Below, piece by piece: positions 11,045-24,401 of a DNA stretch of 64,000 nucleotides. Made by a program: the position numbers and the translations under genes. Numbering within the stretch: the first letter of the stretch is position 1; each line of letters starts with the position of its first letter. This DNA is from Opeltia flavorubescens. Taxonomy: Eukaryota > Ascomycota > Lecanoromycetes > Teloschistales > Teloschistaceae. The notes under the pieces were generated by a model. The model ran no database searches and was not told where the DNA came from. It worked only from the letters and a program-made list of their open reading frames with translations. The stretch spans positions 124,001 to 188,000 of the forward strand of contig KE546965.1 in NCBI GenBank assembly GCA_000442125.1, given 5' to 3'.

Positions 11045-11319
11045 TTGATGAGGCGTTGGGTAAACGAGACCTGGAACGACTATGGCGGACTAAATTTGAT
11101 GAAACTTCACAGAAGGGTTGACTCTTTTTTCTTTCGAATCTTAGGTTTATGACATCGCATGATCCTCGCGAACGCATGGTGTGCGCAAATGCGGTGTCGC
11201 CACAACGGGATATTCGCGCTCTCGGTACTGTCTACCCTGGCACAGTAAAAAAATCGAAAACTCAATATAACACTTCATTTACACTGACATATTCTTAGTG
11301 GTGGCGATGAGCTTAATTC

Positions 11320-12454
11320 TCATTCACAGACTAGCTCTTGTGAATGGACATGTTGAAAAGCTCGAAACAGACCGAACATGTGGGCCAAGCCAGCAGCAAT
11401 GACGGCAACGTGCAAAATTTGATGGCTGCTACCAAGTATATCGTATTTGTAGGGTCTGAGCTTTTCGGGAATCTAACAATCATGAGGTCAAACAAGGTCC
11501 CGGAAGCAAAGGACAAGGGAGCACGTACACGTGCAGCATAAATGGTTGCTCCCAAAAGGTTAAAGATTGCCATGAGAGCCATCCAATCAAGGCTCATCCA
11601 TTGATTCTGTATGGTCCAGCCATGTAGAAGGATGCCATGGACAACAAAGATGACAGCAGAAAGACCGAGTCCAGCGTACATTGCAGCTCGATAGGGACGG
11701 ATCGTGGGATGTGTAAATTTTGGATGCAAGGTGGCAACTATACACAAAGAAGCGAGGACTGAGATGTTGGTCCAGTATACTTTCTGCAATCGAGAATCAC
11801 AGTAGAAGCCGTAATATATAGTAGGAATGGTGGAGCCCCACATCAAGATGACAATGCCGAGGTAATCGAGCTGATTCCCGATTTTCTGTATCTTTGGACT
11901 ATGGTTGGATATGATATGGTAGCTACAGAATCTGCTAAGTACAGTGCATGTCTGTACGGCGAAATAGTCATGGTAGGGATGACTACATACGTGGATGAGA
12001 GCAAGAAGCAAATTGCGACCCCATAAAAGAAGGTGCACAAGACCACAACATCTCCAAAAGTTGCCTGCAGAAACTCGTGAGGAAGCAGTCTGTAGATGTA
12101 AAGAGGCATAGAGAAGAAAAATCCGGCTCCAAAGAGATGTGAGTAGATGTTAACAGTCTCATTGTGGATATAGCCAAGGCTCTGGAAGCACTGGAGGAAG
12201 GAGCCTGAAACTTCTCGATATCCCGAGAGAATATATTCATTGTCTTTTTGCCAGCTTGGGATTTCGTCCCATGTCAAGAGACCACGGTGATAGAATATCC
12301 TACTCTGTCTTGACAAAAATCTTTTAAGCTGAAGTCGTCTTTCATCCCTAGTCATGAAAGGTTCGGGGTCCAATGTTAGGCCTTGGCTTTTGAGAGACTC
12401 CTCTAGCTGAAGTCGTCTTATGTCTTGGCGCATCAACGCTTTCTTCCTGACCAT
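11320..12454 (-). CDS. PAQR/haemolysin-III family membrane receptor (Izh-like)
   Basis: Three exons, 11991-12454, 11529-11931 and 11320-11472, give 339 residues. The frame runs further upstream but has no ATG. Family signatures are LTWDEIPSWQKDNEYILSGY, HNETVNIYSHLFGA, SST followed by SNHSPK and GNQLDYLGIVILMWGS, and after the second intron LGSSHQILHVAVIAAGLAH. The Ser-x-x-x-His and His-x-x-x-His residues form the zinc site of PAQR proteins. Yeast relatives (Izh1-4) act in zinc and sterol homeostasis and respond to osmotin-type ligands. Reading through the last intron would give a false C-terminus. The N-terminal 60 residues are basic and probably cytosolic. Confidence 0.9.
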
Positions 12455-13374
12455 ATTCCGACACAGAGGGTTAGAAGTCGATGAGACGAAGCTCTGGATC
12501 AATGTATTAGTCCTGCCTGGAAACCATGATTGATAGCGCGTTGCATAAGCTAGTGTGATCTGGGTATAGCTCGATTTTTTACGTCAGTGACAGTCAACTT
12601 AAACCCACGATTACCGGACAAGGCAACACTCCATGTGAAATTCTTGATATTATTATGAATCTTAGCTAATCTCAGCTCATCGGATCGACTAGCACTGAAA
12701 CTTGGATGCTTTGAAAGCCTTGCTTATGGACAACATGCGAGAAGTCGATGCACAATACTGGTCGACTGCTTCTTGCTTCAAGGCAGCGACGATAGAAGCA
12801 CCAGCGACGATGATTCCCCGGAGTCGATTTGAGATAGTTCCATTGAATCTGGGCTCAGCTTGAAGATGAATCTATGCCTGTGTCTGCCCTAACCGATCCT
12901 AGTGCATATTGTGATACTCCTCAGGCCAAAGGTCACGGTATCCAGACTAAGAGCGCCAGAAGGAAAGTGAATGAAGCTCGACGAAAGGGAAAACAAGTCA
13001 TCACTTCAATCCGGAAGATATCTTTGCAGGCCAGAGCCTTCTGCCAAGACCCCAAAGTCTTCGCACCGATTGATTGGCGCATTTCCGATTTACCGCCACA
13101 TTCAGAGGGACCACGCATATCGGCTTTGATACCTTGGGTGATCTTATTGAAGCTAGCACATCAGCTCCAATGACACTTCCATATACTTGAGCTGTCAGGG
13201 GTCGACGATGAGCTCAGATGCCTTCGACCTATACACTTTCGGTTTGGAAGGATGTTAACAATGAAGCTGTCGAAAATGGCTTATGCGCAGACCAAACCAA
13301 AGTGATACATAAAATGGCCAAAGAATTCTGGTTGACAGATGCAGCTATCACGACACAACTAGTAATCCAGCGAA
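12455..13374. other. intergenic, divergent promoter region
   Basis: Between the PAQR gene (minus) and a secreted orphan (plus). An ATG-started frame of 99 codons at 12874-13173 is basic and featureless; I do not call it a gene. Confidence 0.4.
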
Positions 13375-14310
13375 ATGCTGCTATCGTTCCTTTACCTTTG
13401 CTTTGGCCTCATCAGCCTCGTTACTTGCACGCCACGGCCCCCAAGACTACAGAGAAGGCAATTCGACTACAGACCACCCAATGGCTACAGCATCGACAGA
13501 CAAGCAGGCGTCGGTGAGCTCGACCAATTCCAAGCGTACGGCGCCATAATCGTCGCCCTATTGAACCTCGCCTACGATGACTCCAGCAAGCTCACGGACC
13601 CAGTATCCTACCCATATCCCGCAATAACACTCAACATCACGGGTGCCGATGAGAATAAACCATATTACCGCCAATTCGCAAGCTATACCCTCTACAACGC
13701 CCTCGAAACTATGATCTCCACCAATAATTTCACCGTCTCCAACTTCACAATGCAGAACAAAGCCGGCACAATCTCTTGCAAAGTGATTCTCGCACCACCA
13801 AGCGCGCAATGGCAGCAACTTACCGGCAGCTCTTCGTCCAGCGGTCTCTCACCCAGAAGTGTCCTCCCCAAAGATNCCCTCCCATCCATACTCGAAGCCC
13901 GCCAAAGCCCCGGCCTAACCAACGAATCCGCTGCCCTAGACCACCTAACTCCCCTCTACGCATCCGACTGGTACGGCCCTGCCTCCACCCCCGAAGATTT
14001 CTTCCTCGCGCTCGCTACAACGATCGTAAAGATCTCCGTTATCACGAACAAAGACGTTCCTATCAATGCCCAAAGCGTGGAGCAAGAAGGCTATCATCTC
14101 AACGTCACCAATGTACCTTTAGCAGGGCAGAGGGATTATCTTACCAATAGGGGTGTGTTGAATCTTTGTGGGCATGCTTATGGGGAGTTGCTGGAGAGGG
14201 TGGGGTATGGGATTAGGCCTGTTACGAACTTTGAGACGGTGCTGGTGTGGACGAATGGGACGGGGTTGGTTCAGCAGCATGTTTTGAGGTATGAAGGGAG
14301 GGTGAGGTAA
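13375..14310 (+). CDS. secreted protein of unknown function
   Basis: Uninterrupted 311-residue frame with a clear signal peptide (MLLSFLYLCFGLISLVTC) and a following dibasic RLQRR. There are at least six N-glycosylation sequons (NIT, NFT twice, NES, NVT, NGT). A Ser-rich linker (SSSSSG) divides two halves. I do not recognise a domain; length and composition fit the large class of conserved fungal secreted proteins without assigned function. One N at 13876 leaves a residue unknown. The third-position GC bias falls toward the 3' end. The stop at 14308-14310 is accepted, though a 3' intron cannot be excluded. Confidence 0.72.
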   Translation: MLLSFLYLCFGLISLVTCTPRPPRLQRRQFDYRPPNGYSIDRQAGVGELDQFQAYGAIIVALLNLAYDDSSKLTDPVSYPYPAITLNITGADENKPYYRQFASYTLYNALETMISTNNFTVSNFTMQNKAGTISCKVILAPPSAQWQQLTGSSSSSGLSPRSVLPKDXLPSILEARQSPGLTNESAALDHLTPLYASDWYGPASTPEDFFLALATTIVKISVITNKDVPINAQSVEQEGYHLNVTNVPLAGQRDYLTNRGVLNLCGHAYGELLERVGYGIRPVTNFETVLVWTNGTGLVQQHVLRYEGRVR

Positions 14311-15728
14311 GGGGAATGGTGCCCGAAGCCGAATATGGATCCTGTGATTGATATTTATGATGGTATGTGGCACAACTATTACTTCTAGGGTTCCTATAAG
14401 CAAAAAAGCGCCTGCTGGTTGAAGTAAGTGGTATAGTTTTAAACAGGCCCTATCAGCTGGGACATACGATGAATTGATGCTGACAGACATACCTCAATTT
14501 TTCTCTCTCTTGAACGCTTCTTCAATCAAGAGGTCAGATATCGACCTTGTCACGAATGACAAGATCGTCACATCCCATCCATCATCCCATCAGTATAGAA
14601 TCAAAATAAAAAAGAATCGGCTATATAGATCCTCTCATCAGGGAGCAAAGAAGTGTGACGGAAGCAAGGATCTCACAACATACCCACCCTACAACCGTGA
14701 AAACCATCATCCGTCAAACGGCCCCGCCCCCCCCCATCTCCAAAACCACCACTCAAGATTCCGAAAACCACTCCCCCAACTCCACAAATCAAAATTTATC
14801 ACAGAGGAAAAAGCATTACCAATCTCTCCACAGGTGCTAGGATCACGTCAGTCCGAGAGATACTTCAGGATCAAAAATTTCATTGAGCGAACAGGGGTAA
14901 ATGAAAGCGAGGAAAAACATAGAAACCAAGGAGGGGTCAAGATTTGGAGGGAGAGGAGGTAGAGGATTGTAACATGAAGGGAGTCTGGAGAGAGTAGAAA
15001 GAGAAAAATATATAAGACGTATGAAATGAAAAACGCGAGAAGGGAATAAAACAAGAGAGGGATGAGAATTAGATTTTCATATTTGATTTTCTTGCTGTTG
15101 GGGCAAAGGGGGGAGGGGGGGGAATGGTCGCTCTGAAAATTTTCAGATTGTTTGTTCATGCACAGGAGAAGTTGTAAGTGAGAGAAAAAGTATACGCAAA
15201 CTATTACTTGTCCAAATTGACTTTTCAGGCCGGCGTTATTTTCCGCATTTTTTGGGAAGGGGTTTTCATTGGCAAGGTTTCCTTTGGTCTCAGGTTGCTA
15301 CCGATTGCGGCTTGTGACCTCAAGTTGATTTACAGAAGTGGACAGAGTCAAGTCACTAAATGGATATAAGATCGTTACTTCGAATAGATGCATAACATAT
15401 CTATAGCATTCGCAATTCGACGACCTTTTCCAAGCGACTTTTAGGCGTAAGACATGTATGAGACTTGGTTCAGGTATGTATTATTGAGGAGGTACTGCCC
15501 TTTACCTCGTTCTGGCTGGGAGGAAAGTACCAAATCTCTTGCTCTGGCCGAAACGCAAAATTGATACAAAGATTTGACCGAGTGAGCGGCTATGTCAATT
15601 CTGAATAGATTGCCAACATATCTCGCCAGTAAATAAAAAGCGTTGCCACCAATGGATATCCGCCAAAATGCATTGCGAAATTGCTCCAGCCAAAATGCAT
15701 AGCTATCAAGTGTAAGCAGTCAATCACA
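14311..15728. other. intergenic between convergent genes
   Basis: Contains C-rich and G-rich simple tracts (about 14725-14740, 15105-15122) and AT-rich 3' flanks. No gene or repeat family recognised. Confidence 0.5.
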
Positions 15729-17500
15729 TTATATCGCATCCTTGGCCAAAACATGTGCATCCAGCACCACCTGCCTGGGTCCCACATATGTCCCCTGTCT
15801 CACGAACCAAAAAGCGAGTACAAACAAACTCAAGCCTCCGGTAATAAGACTCGCATAATTCATCGACTTAGCATCAAACGGCTTCCCGAACGGAAAGCAG
15901 AAGATGACGATGAAGACGATGATATACACGCATGCGATACCGTTGACGATGAATCCCGTGATACCTTTCATCCAGAACCACCCTGGAGTGACGTTTCTTC
16001 GCTTGGTGAGGAGATGGGGCAATATGGCCGCGACGTAGGATAGGGTGGAGAGGATGACGTACGCGCCTACGAAAGCGGCGAATGCGGTTGTAGAACCAAC
16101 GTATATGCATCCGAGGATGGTGGTGAAGACGCCGCAGAAGATGATGGCGCGGAAGGGGTTATGGTGCCTCTCATCGACATTGGCGAAGAAATGGCTAAAC
16201 GGGGTTGCTCTGTCGCGGGCTAGGGTCCAGAAGACGCGGCTTGCGGTGACGCAGCAGCCGACGGATGAGATGAATGTTGGGAGGAAGACGAGGAAGAGTA
16301 AGCCGACTGATCCTGAGCGGGTCCCTGTAGCTTGACGGTAAATTTCTGCGAGGGGGAAGAGGTAGGGGCTTCCTAGGACACCTTCGTAGTCGTTGATGCC
16401 ATAGAGGATGGCGATTAAGTAGAAGAGGCCGCTGAAGAAGCCGAAGACGAATTGTGCGAGAATCGCTTTGGGGATATTGGAGCTTGGGCTGTAGAAAGAT
16501 GAGTGGAATTTACCTGTCTTCGAAAAGTAGCGCGAAACTCACTGCGGTACTTCCTCCGCCAGATGAGAGACCAGGTCTGGTGTACCAACCGCGTAGGCAC
16601 CATTCAGCATACCCAGTAGGAAGGCGAATCCACTGCTCGACCAACCCGTCGTATTCTGCCAATCGCTCCATACCGAGGATGTGCTTGCATATGGTTGATC
16701 GTTGACATGCGGCATTATTGCACAGACAAGTATGGAAACGAGGACGCCCACAATAACAGCGATCCCGCCAATCGTCTCGATAGGCGGAATTGCGCGGTTC
16801 ATGTAGAGAGCAATGAGGCAGACGATCCAGGTGATGATGAGATAGGTGATAAAGACATGCCATTGCTTCGTTACGAATCCATCATGCATGACCGCATACA
16901 TGGACGTCAATTCCGCAGCCGCGATCTGAATAATTGAGGCCATTCCGAGAAGCCAGGCAAGGCAATTCCACCATCCCGCGAACCAACCGCAGGAACGTCC
17001 GTACCGACCAGCTGTAATTGTAGCCCAATGATATACTATGGTGTTCCTTAGCTCTTCATTTCGTTACTTCGGAGTGCCATTCCACTCTTGTGGTATGCGT
17101 ACCTCCGCCCGAAGAGGGAATCGCAGACCCCAATTCAGCGATTGAAGCGGCGATTATCCAATAGAAGACGCTTGCAGCGATGTATTCATAGATGATACCG
17201 GGAGGACCGCCATTGTAGATCGCAACGGACTAAAAGACATGTCAATGTGTATGCGATTTGGACCATATTGCAGCAAGAACGTACAATTGCTCCTCCCAAA
17301 GCAATCCAAACATTGCCCGAAGTTATTCCTAAGCCGATCAAGCTCAGCAAGCCGAAGTTGCGCTGTAACTCCTGCTTATGGCCGGAGACATTGACACCGA
17401 CTTGGACGGTAGGCGCATCGCCGTTAGAGGACAGGGCAGGCGATGTTGACTTTTCATCTGTCGTGGTAGGCTGTACTGATTTGTCTTCTGTAGTCGCCAT
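15729..17500 (-). CDS. APC-family amino acid/GABA/choline-type permease
   Basis: Four exons, 17285-17500, 17103-17229, 16543-17035 and 15729-16488, make 531 residues with about twelve hydrophobic helices. The first core helix is FGLLSLIGLGITSGNVWIALG, and the loop with GGPPGIIYEY and the motif ELGSAIPSSGG place it in the fungal APC group that includes Uga4, Hnm1 and Bat1-like carriers. A later conserved segment, LAEEVPHPSSNIPKAILAQ, spans the third intron. The N-terminal 45 residues are hydrophilic with several Ser, Thr and Lys, typical of permeases controlled by arrestin-linked ubiquitination. Substrate specificity is not readable. Divergent from PTH11-like gene 2 about 1.9 kb away. Confidence 0.92.
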
Positions 17501-19444
17501 GATCGCTCAACGATGATGTACAAAGGAATGGATGACAGACTTGAAGCTGATAAACTTCAAGGTCGCAAAACAGAATGCGATCAAGGCGCCTGCCGAAAAG
17601 CCAGACTTCCGTCGCCGTGGTCTGGGGAACTGCTAGGCGTTCACAACGTGGAAAGCTAATGCAAGGTGCTGCAGGATAACGATGGTAGACATGCAGGTGG
17701 AAGTGGACTAGGACTCGGTTCTGAGCCAGTACCAGAACGCAAGCGAGCCATGGTTCGTTGACGAACGTGCGACAACGTGGAGACAGGTTCGAATTGGGCC
17801 AAGGTTGAGCTAGACTGGGAAGACGTGCTGATCGTCTTCCCACTCGAAGACCGGAAAGGTGAGCAAGCGAAGGATAGGAGAAGCGATATTGGTAGCGGTG
17901 CTTGGCTTGAATTGGGATGCTGCAAACTGAGTCGCGCTATTGCGGTGGCCAAACAGCTAGTTGCATGGTGTTCGCTTTGGCGTGGGAGTGGATTCAAGTC
18001 AAGGCAAAGAATGGACTGCGAAAGGTGACTTCTAACGGAAAGATATGAGATATCTTCCAACTTGTATGGAGACATGTACTTGAGATCCCCGGGCTCTCGG
18101 CAAGACGCTGGTCATGAGGATTGCATGGAAGATTGGATGTTCTGCAGTTGAGATTGTGCGCATCTTCAACGCTAGATACGAAAAGGCAAGGTGTCGGGAG
18201 ACAAGTTTAGTTTCCCCGACATTCAACTTGGCTCCAAGAAATAGTTCAACCACTTAGCACATTCATTGGATCCACTCCATCGACCAAGTCAAGAGTCCGG
18301 CTTGCAGCTAAGAACAAGATGAATGTTCGGTCCAACACGACTAGAGCACTCGCGCAGATTGAGCCAAGGTACGAGGTCAGGCCCCCCAGAGGTCCCTCCG
18401 CCTGCTCCATTCTTGACGCATTGCCCCGTCTCCCACCGGTACGAACGATACTCGGCCAAGCGTAGGCCATTCAAGTGGGGTACGAGTCATTTAGAAGCCG
18501 CAAATGACAGCGCTGGCTAAGCGTTGATAAGGAATCAATCATGACAAGAATCCGTTAGATTACAAGACTGATCTTGTGTTCAACTTCATAGGATTGACGC
18601 CAGGATGATGAGCCACAGATCTGGGCTGGTCACCATGCAGCACATCACATCTTCCCGTTGACGCATGCCATTTCCACGTGGTACTAAGTTGCAGACTTTA
18701 CCACACCACAGAGATCACACACTTTGTTTTGTCCCTCTTTCAATTATCAGCATCGATAGTGAGCATGTCAAAATGGCCCAGACCCCCTTTTTTCCACCCG
18801 GTTAGTGTTGTTCTTGGGACGCTTGGCTGGCTTTGAAGCGATCGAACGACGGGCCTCCTTCCTCAAGCCAGATCCAGATTAAGCCAACCCTCAAACCTAA
18901 ACCTACCTGTCGGGTTCTTCGGATCTAGCACTAAAGNATTGTCCGCCCTGACTAGGACTATCTAGTAATCCACAATGCGCTTTTGGAACTGGGGTTCTAC
19001 CTTGCAATTTTCGTCTGAAATGACCAGATGAGAAATTGGAGATTCCCGGTGCCGAAAGGGAGAAGCCTTTTCCTTGCCGATCGTTGCTGTCTGCCTCAGG
19101 AACGTCGACCCCCATCTACGTCTACGGAATGGCACAGAGGCACACTAAAACCTTCAACGCGGGCCGAACGACGGGTTGATTAATTTGCTTGGGAAAAATC
19201 ATACAATACACCGAATCTCCTTCGAACTGGGCCGTTGGCTCCCTTTCCTTGGTATTGCTTCGTCACAACGAACACATTTCGCCTGCTGAATCTCTATCTC
19301 TCCAACCAATTCATCTATGCAGCTTATTTGACGGTCACGTCTGTAATGTGATCGCATGTGTTTTCTACCTTTCCGTTATCTGCTCTCCTTGCAATTACCT
19401 CCTTGAGGAAGGGTTCTTGAGAGAACGACCCTAAAATTCCAACC
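17501..19444. other. intergenic, long divergent promoter region
   Basis: 1.9 kb between APC permease (minus) and the second PTH11-like gene (plus). Frames here (for example minus strand 17656-18075) have no conserved motif and no initiation context. Contains one N (18937). Nothing further recognised. Confidence 0.45.
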
Positions 19445-20785
19445 ATGTCGACAGACGCAAACTTCAATGATCAGTTCAGGACAGAAACGACGGCCTTGTA
19501 CGCCGTCGGGATGACTTTCATCCTCCTGCGACTGTATGTGATTCAACGACTACCTGAGGTCGGATCTAATTTAATCGCTCCACAGAGGATCTCGAATTCA
19601 CAAATTGGGTCTGAAGCTCAGTCCGGATGACTGGTTCATGGCTCAGAATATCCTTTGGTATACGCTTCTCTATGTATCATTGCAAAAGATTATCTTTGGA
19701 GGAGGGTCGAATTTCATGACGGACGAGGAGATAGCCGAGTTAACGCCAGAGACAAGGGAGACGAGGATTGCGGGGAGCAAATGGGTGCTGGTTTCCGAGG
19801 AGAGTATGGTTTTGACCATTTGGAGCTGTAAAGCATGTATGCTGTTCATCTACCGCCGATTGACGTAGGTCTTGGACTCAACAATGTCTTCCGACCAGTT
19901 CATGCTAATGAGTGAATATAGGCAAGGACTAAAGCAGCTAAAAATCGTCAACGCCGTCACCATTTACGTCGTCCTTGGTTTCATTGGCGTCCAGATCGCT
20001 CTCTTCACCAACTGCGTGAGCCAAGGAGTCATCAGAACATGAGCATCCCAAGCTAACATTCCTCCAGCGACCTTTTACCGGCTACTGGTCTGTACCTGCC
20101 ATAACCTGTAAGTCAGACCGTCAAAACTCAATGATGACATGCTAAAATTAATCTAGATCAATGCTGGTCCTACTATAACTATGAGATCGTGGAAGGTTGC
20201 TTCAACGTCTCTGCCGATCTTGCTCTCCTCATCGTCGGCCTGCCGCTCCTCTTTAAAGCTCGGATCCCTCTCCAGCAGAAGTTGATTCTCGTGACCATCT
20301 TCGGTATGGGTATGTTCGTCATCGCTGCCGCCCTCCTTTGCAAAGTCTACGGTCTCTACCCGCCTCTGATCTCATATTCCTACCTGAACTGGTTCTACCG
20401 CGAAGCCTCGGTCTCCGTCTACGTCACCAATATCCCGGTCATCTACAGCCTCCTCCGTGAAGCCTTCCCTGCGCTGGCCAGATGGGGATACAACACCAAC
20501 AAAGGATCGGCTGGTCGGTCAAACGGTAATGGTCGCATCCGCACTGGAAATAAGGACATCGGGATGAAGCCTTTTGACCGTCTGGGCAGTGCAACGGATG
20601 ATATGAAGACTCAGAGCCAGGAGCACATTATTCAGTACAGAGACCCGGGCCCTCTCAAGATCCAAAAGAATATTACATTTTCTGTGCAAAAGGATGGCTT
20701 TGATGACGAGGATCTTGAAATCGGACGCATGCCTCATCATGATCCTACGCATAACCACGGTTCCGCCTATGTCACTGCTCGATAA
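19445..20785 (+). CDS. PTH11-like rhodopsin-domain membrane protein 2
   Basis: Five exons, 19445-19533, 19586-19864, 19922-20015, 20068-20107 and 20157-20785, give 376 residues. Motifs of the fungal rhodopsin-domain family are LKLSPDDW before helix 2, a conserved lysine-rich WSCKACMLFIYRRLT, RPFTGYWSVPA with a following TYQCW loop, FNVSADLALLIVGLPLL and the REASVSVYVTNIPVIYSLLREAFP segment. The last 110 residues are a hydrophilic tail with basic and His-rich patches. The role is presumed signal reception at the plasma membrane; no ligand can be named. The protein is more divergent in sequence from the one at 2787-4321 than a recent duplicate would be. Confidence 0.88.
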
Positions 20786-21839
20786 ACATTGCGGCGAAGC
20801 AAATATAGGACAGAGATGGTCAAGAACACTTAGTCACCGAAGCCCATACTCAATGGACTCTAATCGGAACATTTGGGTGCTGAAAAAAAGTAACAAGTGG
20901 TGGTTATTCACTGGTCTACAAGCCTGTATATATCGGGAGGATGTTTGTCTTTCTTGTCCGCTTTTGTTCCACTACTCATTCGCTGAGTATGATGTCTTTC
21001 ACGGCCTCTTGTTCAATTGGTGTGGCAATCGTCGATTCTCTCGTAATGGCGTGCAGGATGTGTTCATGTAAGATTATGACCATAGTTCGAAGGAATTTTA
21101 GGGAAAAGATAGAAATCTTGAATGCAAATTTGTATCTTCTAACAATGCAATTCTTTACCATGTGAAGTACAGACTTCTGGCAGATGTTGCATGATCACCC
21201 TGCTCAACCTAGAATTACGGAATATACCGGCGCTTTTTCCAAGGGACGACGATCATGGCGATTGACCTAGCACAATGGACGCCTCGATTGATTGTTCCGA
21301 GTCGGGCAGGGGCGATATAATCATCAACCGTCAATTTTCCACACAAGTTGTAGACTTCCCTCGTCTCAATGTATCTGTCACCGTGAACAACGCGAGAAGG
21401 AGCCAGAGTATCACTTCTTACAGTCGCTATTGGCAAGGCTGGGAAAATGATCTTATCAGGGGCACGAGAGGCATTGGGGCATCGGTGTATCGGCGAAAGC
21501 GGTTACATTCTAATCCAGAAACGGTGTAGCCGCTGGCTTGGCATTGAGGCCCACTCGTGCCACATTCACCGCTGTGCAGGCAGCATCCATTCAAAACTCC
21601 ATAGCTGAAAAGCCAACGGGATCCTTATCCACCAAATATGGCCAATCATAAAGAGGAAGGATCGCTGCTCGGACCGTGCACTGCTGCGTGCATGCAACTA
21701 TCCTCGAAAGAGCCCAACAACAGCCGGCCCCCATCGGTTTCTCGATTGTCAACACACCGAGCTGTCTCAATACACAATTGCCTCCACTCAATTTCAATTC
21801 GCCTGCTCAAATAATACAACTGGAACAAACACCGTAAAC
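20786..21839. other. intergenic
   Basis: 3' flank of the PTH11-like gene and promoter of the acyltransferase gene. No coding frame or repeat supported. Confidence 0.45.
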
Positions 21840-23634
21840 ATGGCAGAAGCAGCCCAATTACCACCAATTCCTCCCCTTGACCTTGAGTCATACAAATGGA
21901 AGCAGCTAGACAACGATCCTTTGATCTGGCAACGAAGGGCCTGCGGTGCAGAGGCAATTGTCGGCATACAAGAGAAGATGGCCAATGGTGAATACGATTT
22001 GTTTTACGCAACCACTGTGGAGCTACACACGAACAAGCATTCCCTCCAAGATGTCAAACTCGCCGCTCGAACAGCCTGGCGATTGTTACGCTACCAAGAA
22101 CCTCAGATTGCTGGCACCGCTGCCTCTGACGGTCAATTGAAAGCCCTGCTACAGTATCAGGTACCTAAGAATGAAGAGGAGGTTACAAGTTGGCTTGATA
22201 GGACAGTCCTGGTCGAGGCCAGTGACAGGACTCCAATGGCCATTCGAGACACCCAGGAAGAGGAGAGGAAGAAGAACAATCTTGGGGCCTCAGAGTCTGC
22301 CACCATCTATTTGGCTGCTTCGGTGCCAGATGAAGCAATATCCTTGGGTAACACGGAGCTACGCTTCCTATTTCGTATCAACCATTTGTTCTTCGATGGC
22401 ATCGGCTTCCGCTGCATGATTGCTGCCTTCTTTCATGGTCTTGCTACAGAACTTGCAAAAGGTTCCTCTACAGCTGGCGATAATTTGGATTGGAAGAAGA
22501 GTGCAGAGAATCTTCGCCCAGCCTACATCAACCTGTTGGTCCCGGAGCAGCATACTTCAGGGCCAGAGTACGAGCAGAGCTTGCAAGAACAATTTGGGGG
22601 CTTGATGAGGGGCTTGGTAAGCAAACACTTTCTCGGCAATTGTGTCCTGTCGACTAACAACGAAGCAGAACAACTGGGGGTTAGAGCCCAAAAGCTACAT
22701 TCCAGATGGCCCATCAAAGACAATCTGGCGTACATTCACCTTGGAGCAAAGCCAGCAGATCGTCCAGGCTGTCAAACAGCGCCTGGGGAAAGGCTACACC
22801 ATTACCCATCTCGGTCAATCCGCCCTACTGCTCGCTCTATTGAAGAAGAACACGCCAGGCCCCGACATTGGCAGCGATCGCATCTGGCTATGCACCAGCC
22901 CAATTAACGCCCGCCGCTTCATTCAAGAACCCTACTCAAGCTACAAGAAACCATTCTTCCCGCTTTGTCAAGCCAATGGCTTCGTCATCTACGACGACAT
23001 TAAGAGTTATGCGCAGGAAGGGAAGCGAGAGGATGCAAAGACCAAGGAATTGCTTACAAGAGCTGCGAAGGTGACGAAAGATGGCTATGCTACAGTTATG
23101 GATAGACCACATGCTGTGGCTGTTGGGACGTCGGTTATGGAGGTCATCACAGGGATGATTGCTTAGTATGGCCTTGCTGCCTTTTTCCAGTGGAACCTCT
23201 GAGCTAACAAATAAACAAGTCGCCCTGAAAGCTTGAAGACGTCTGCTCCGGTAATTCCTCTCTCGTTCTTTGCTCGCCCAGCAATCAAGCTGACTTTCGC
23301 AGATGTTCACCAGCTACGGCATCCAAGAGAAATACATCCCCCGCGACTTTTCTGCAGAGAATGGAGACAAAGTACTTTCTATCAAGGACGTATATTTCTG
23401 GCTCAATCTCAATGCTTCGTTCCCGTGAGTCTTGTCCTACGCATCCTGTTCAAGATAATTGTACCGGTATGTGGGTGCTGACATTAGTCTCATCATGACA
23501 GGTCTTTCCGGTTATCAAGCTGGCGCGACATCTCTCGCATGTCCGTCGATTACAACACCACGTGCTACGACGAGGCAGATATGAAGGATATGCTAGATGA
23601 TGTTGCGGATTTGATGCTATTATTCGCTTCTTAG
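21840..23634 (+). CDS. Tri3-like O-acyltransferase (condensation-domain fold)
   Basis: Five exons, 21840-22616, 22669-23165, 23220-23250, 23303-23424 and 23502-23634, give 519 residues. The catalytic HxxxDG is HLFFDG with His182 and Asp186, in RINHLFFDGIGFR. The C-terminal block MSVDYNTTCYDEADMKDMLDDVADLMLLF is the kind of ending seen in trichothecene 15-O-acetyltransferase-like enzymes. These transfer acyl groups from CoA to hydroxyls, usually on secondary metabolites. No terpene or polyketide synthase is nearby, so the acceptor is unknown. Exon 3 is only 31 nt. All exon phases agree. Length fits the family (about 500-530). Confidence 0.85.
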
Positions 23635-24401
23635 ATCATGGACAGTATTGAAAGGCTCCACCAAAAGACTCAAAACAGGGACGCGATGATGAAGGCGGAG
23701 AATGGCTAGTCTCAGCCTGCACAAGAAAGTGCTAAAGGGACATATAGATATAAATTAGATCAATCTGATCGAGTACAGGCGATGTCATTTCTGCGCGCTC
23801 TCTCTCTCTTTCAGCTCTTACCGCAATAGTGAAATCCGAGCAAGTACATTTCCACGCGCCCTTTTTCGAGGGGCATATTTTGACCTTGACGGCTCCTAGG
23901 CGGACTTTTTCTCTCAGATAAAGGTGTATTGATCAGAGAGGACATTGAATCTCTATCTAAAAATCTCTGCGTGTTTGTTTTTGCTCATCGATATCCTATC
24001 TTCCTCACATGCCTTCCCGTTTCTTGTTGAAAACAACTTAATTACGTACTGTCCAAGGAGTAATTAAATCTTTACGCCGCGAATTGCAAGGGCAAGCAAC
24101 GGGATGAGGATATTTGTATATGTTGAATGTTTATGTCTAGTGAAATTCTTCGCACAGGATTGAGATCTAGAGTTCTTTCCTCTGTTTTTTTCTGGTTGTG
24201 GGAGAAATGTATAAAGTTCTGGTGATGAATATTCCAGCATATTATAATAACTTAACTTTTTAGAAAATCAGGAAAGTAGCAAAATCCCCAGAGGAGGTGA
24301 AATCACAGGCAAAAGTATCTCTATTTCTAAGATATTCAAAAGTCTATCTCCCCCCTTTGCAAGCTGCGGCAGATTTTCCAAGAGAAAGGAGTGGAGGGTT
24401 T
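23635..24401. other. intergenic between convergent genes
   Basis: Pyrimidine-rich (CT repeat near 23798-23812) and AT-rich 3' flanks. No gene seen. Confidence 0.5.

Noticed and set aside
12874-13173. ATG-started 99-codon frame between PAQR and secreted orphan
   Set aside because: Basic, featureless, inside a divergent promoter; no signal, domain or splice continuation.
17656-18075. 139-codon minus-strand frame upstream of the permease
   Set aside because: Ser/Leu-rich by composition only and sits in the promoter region.
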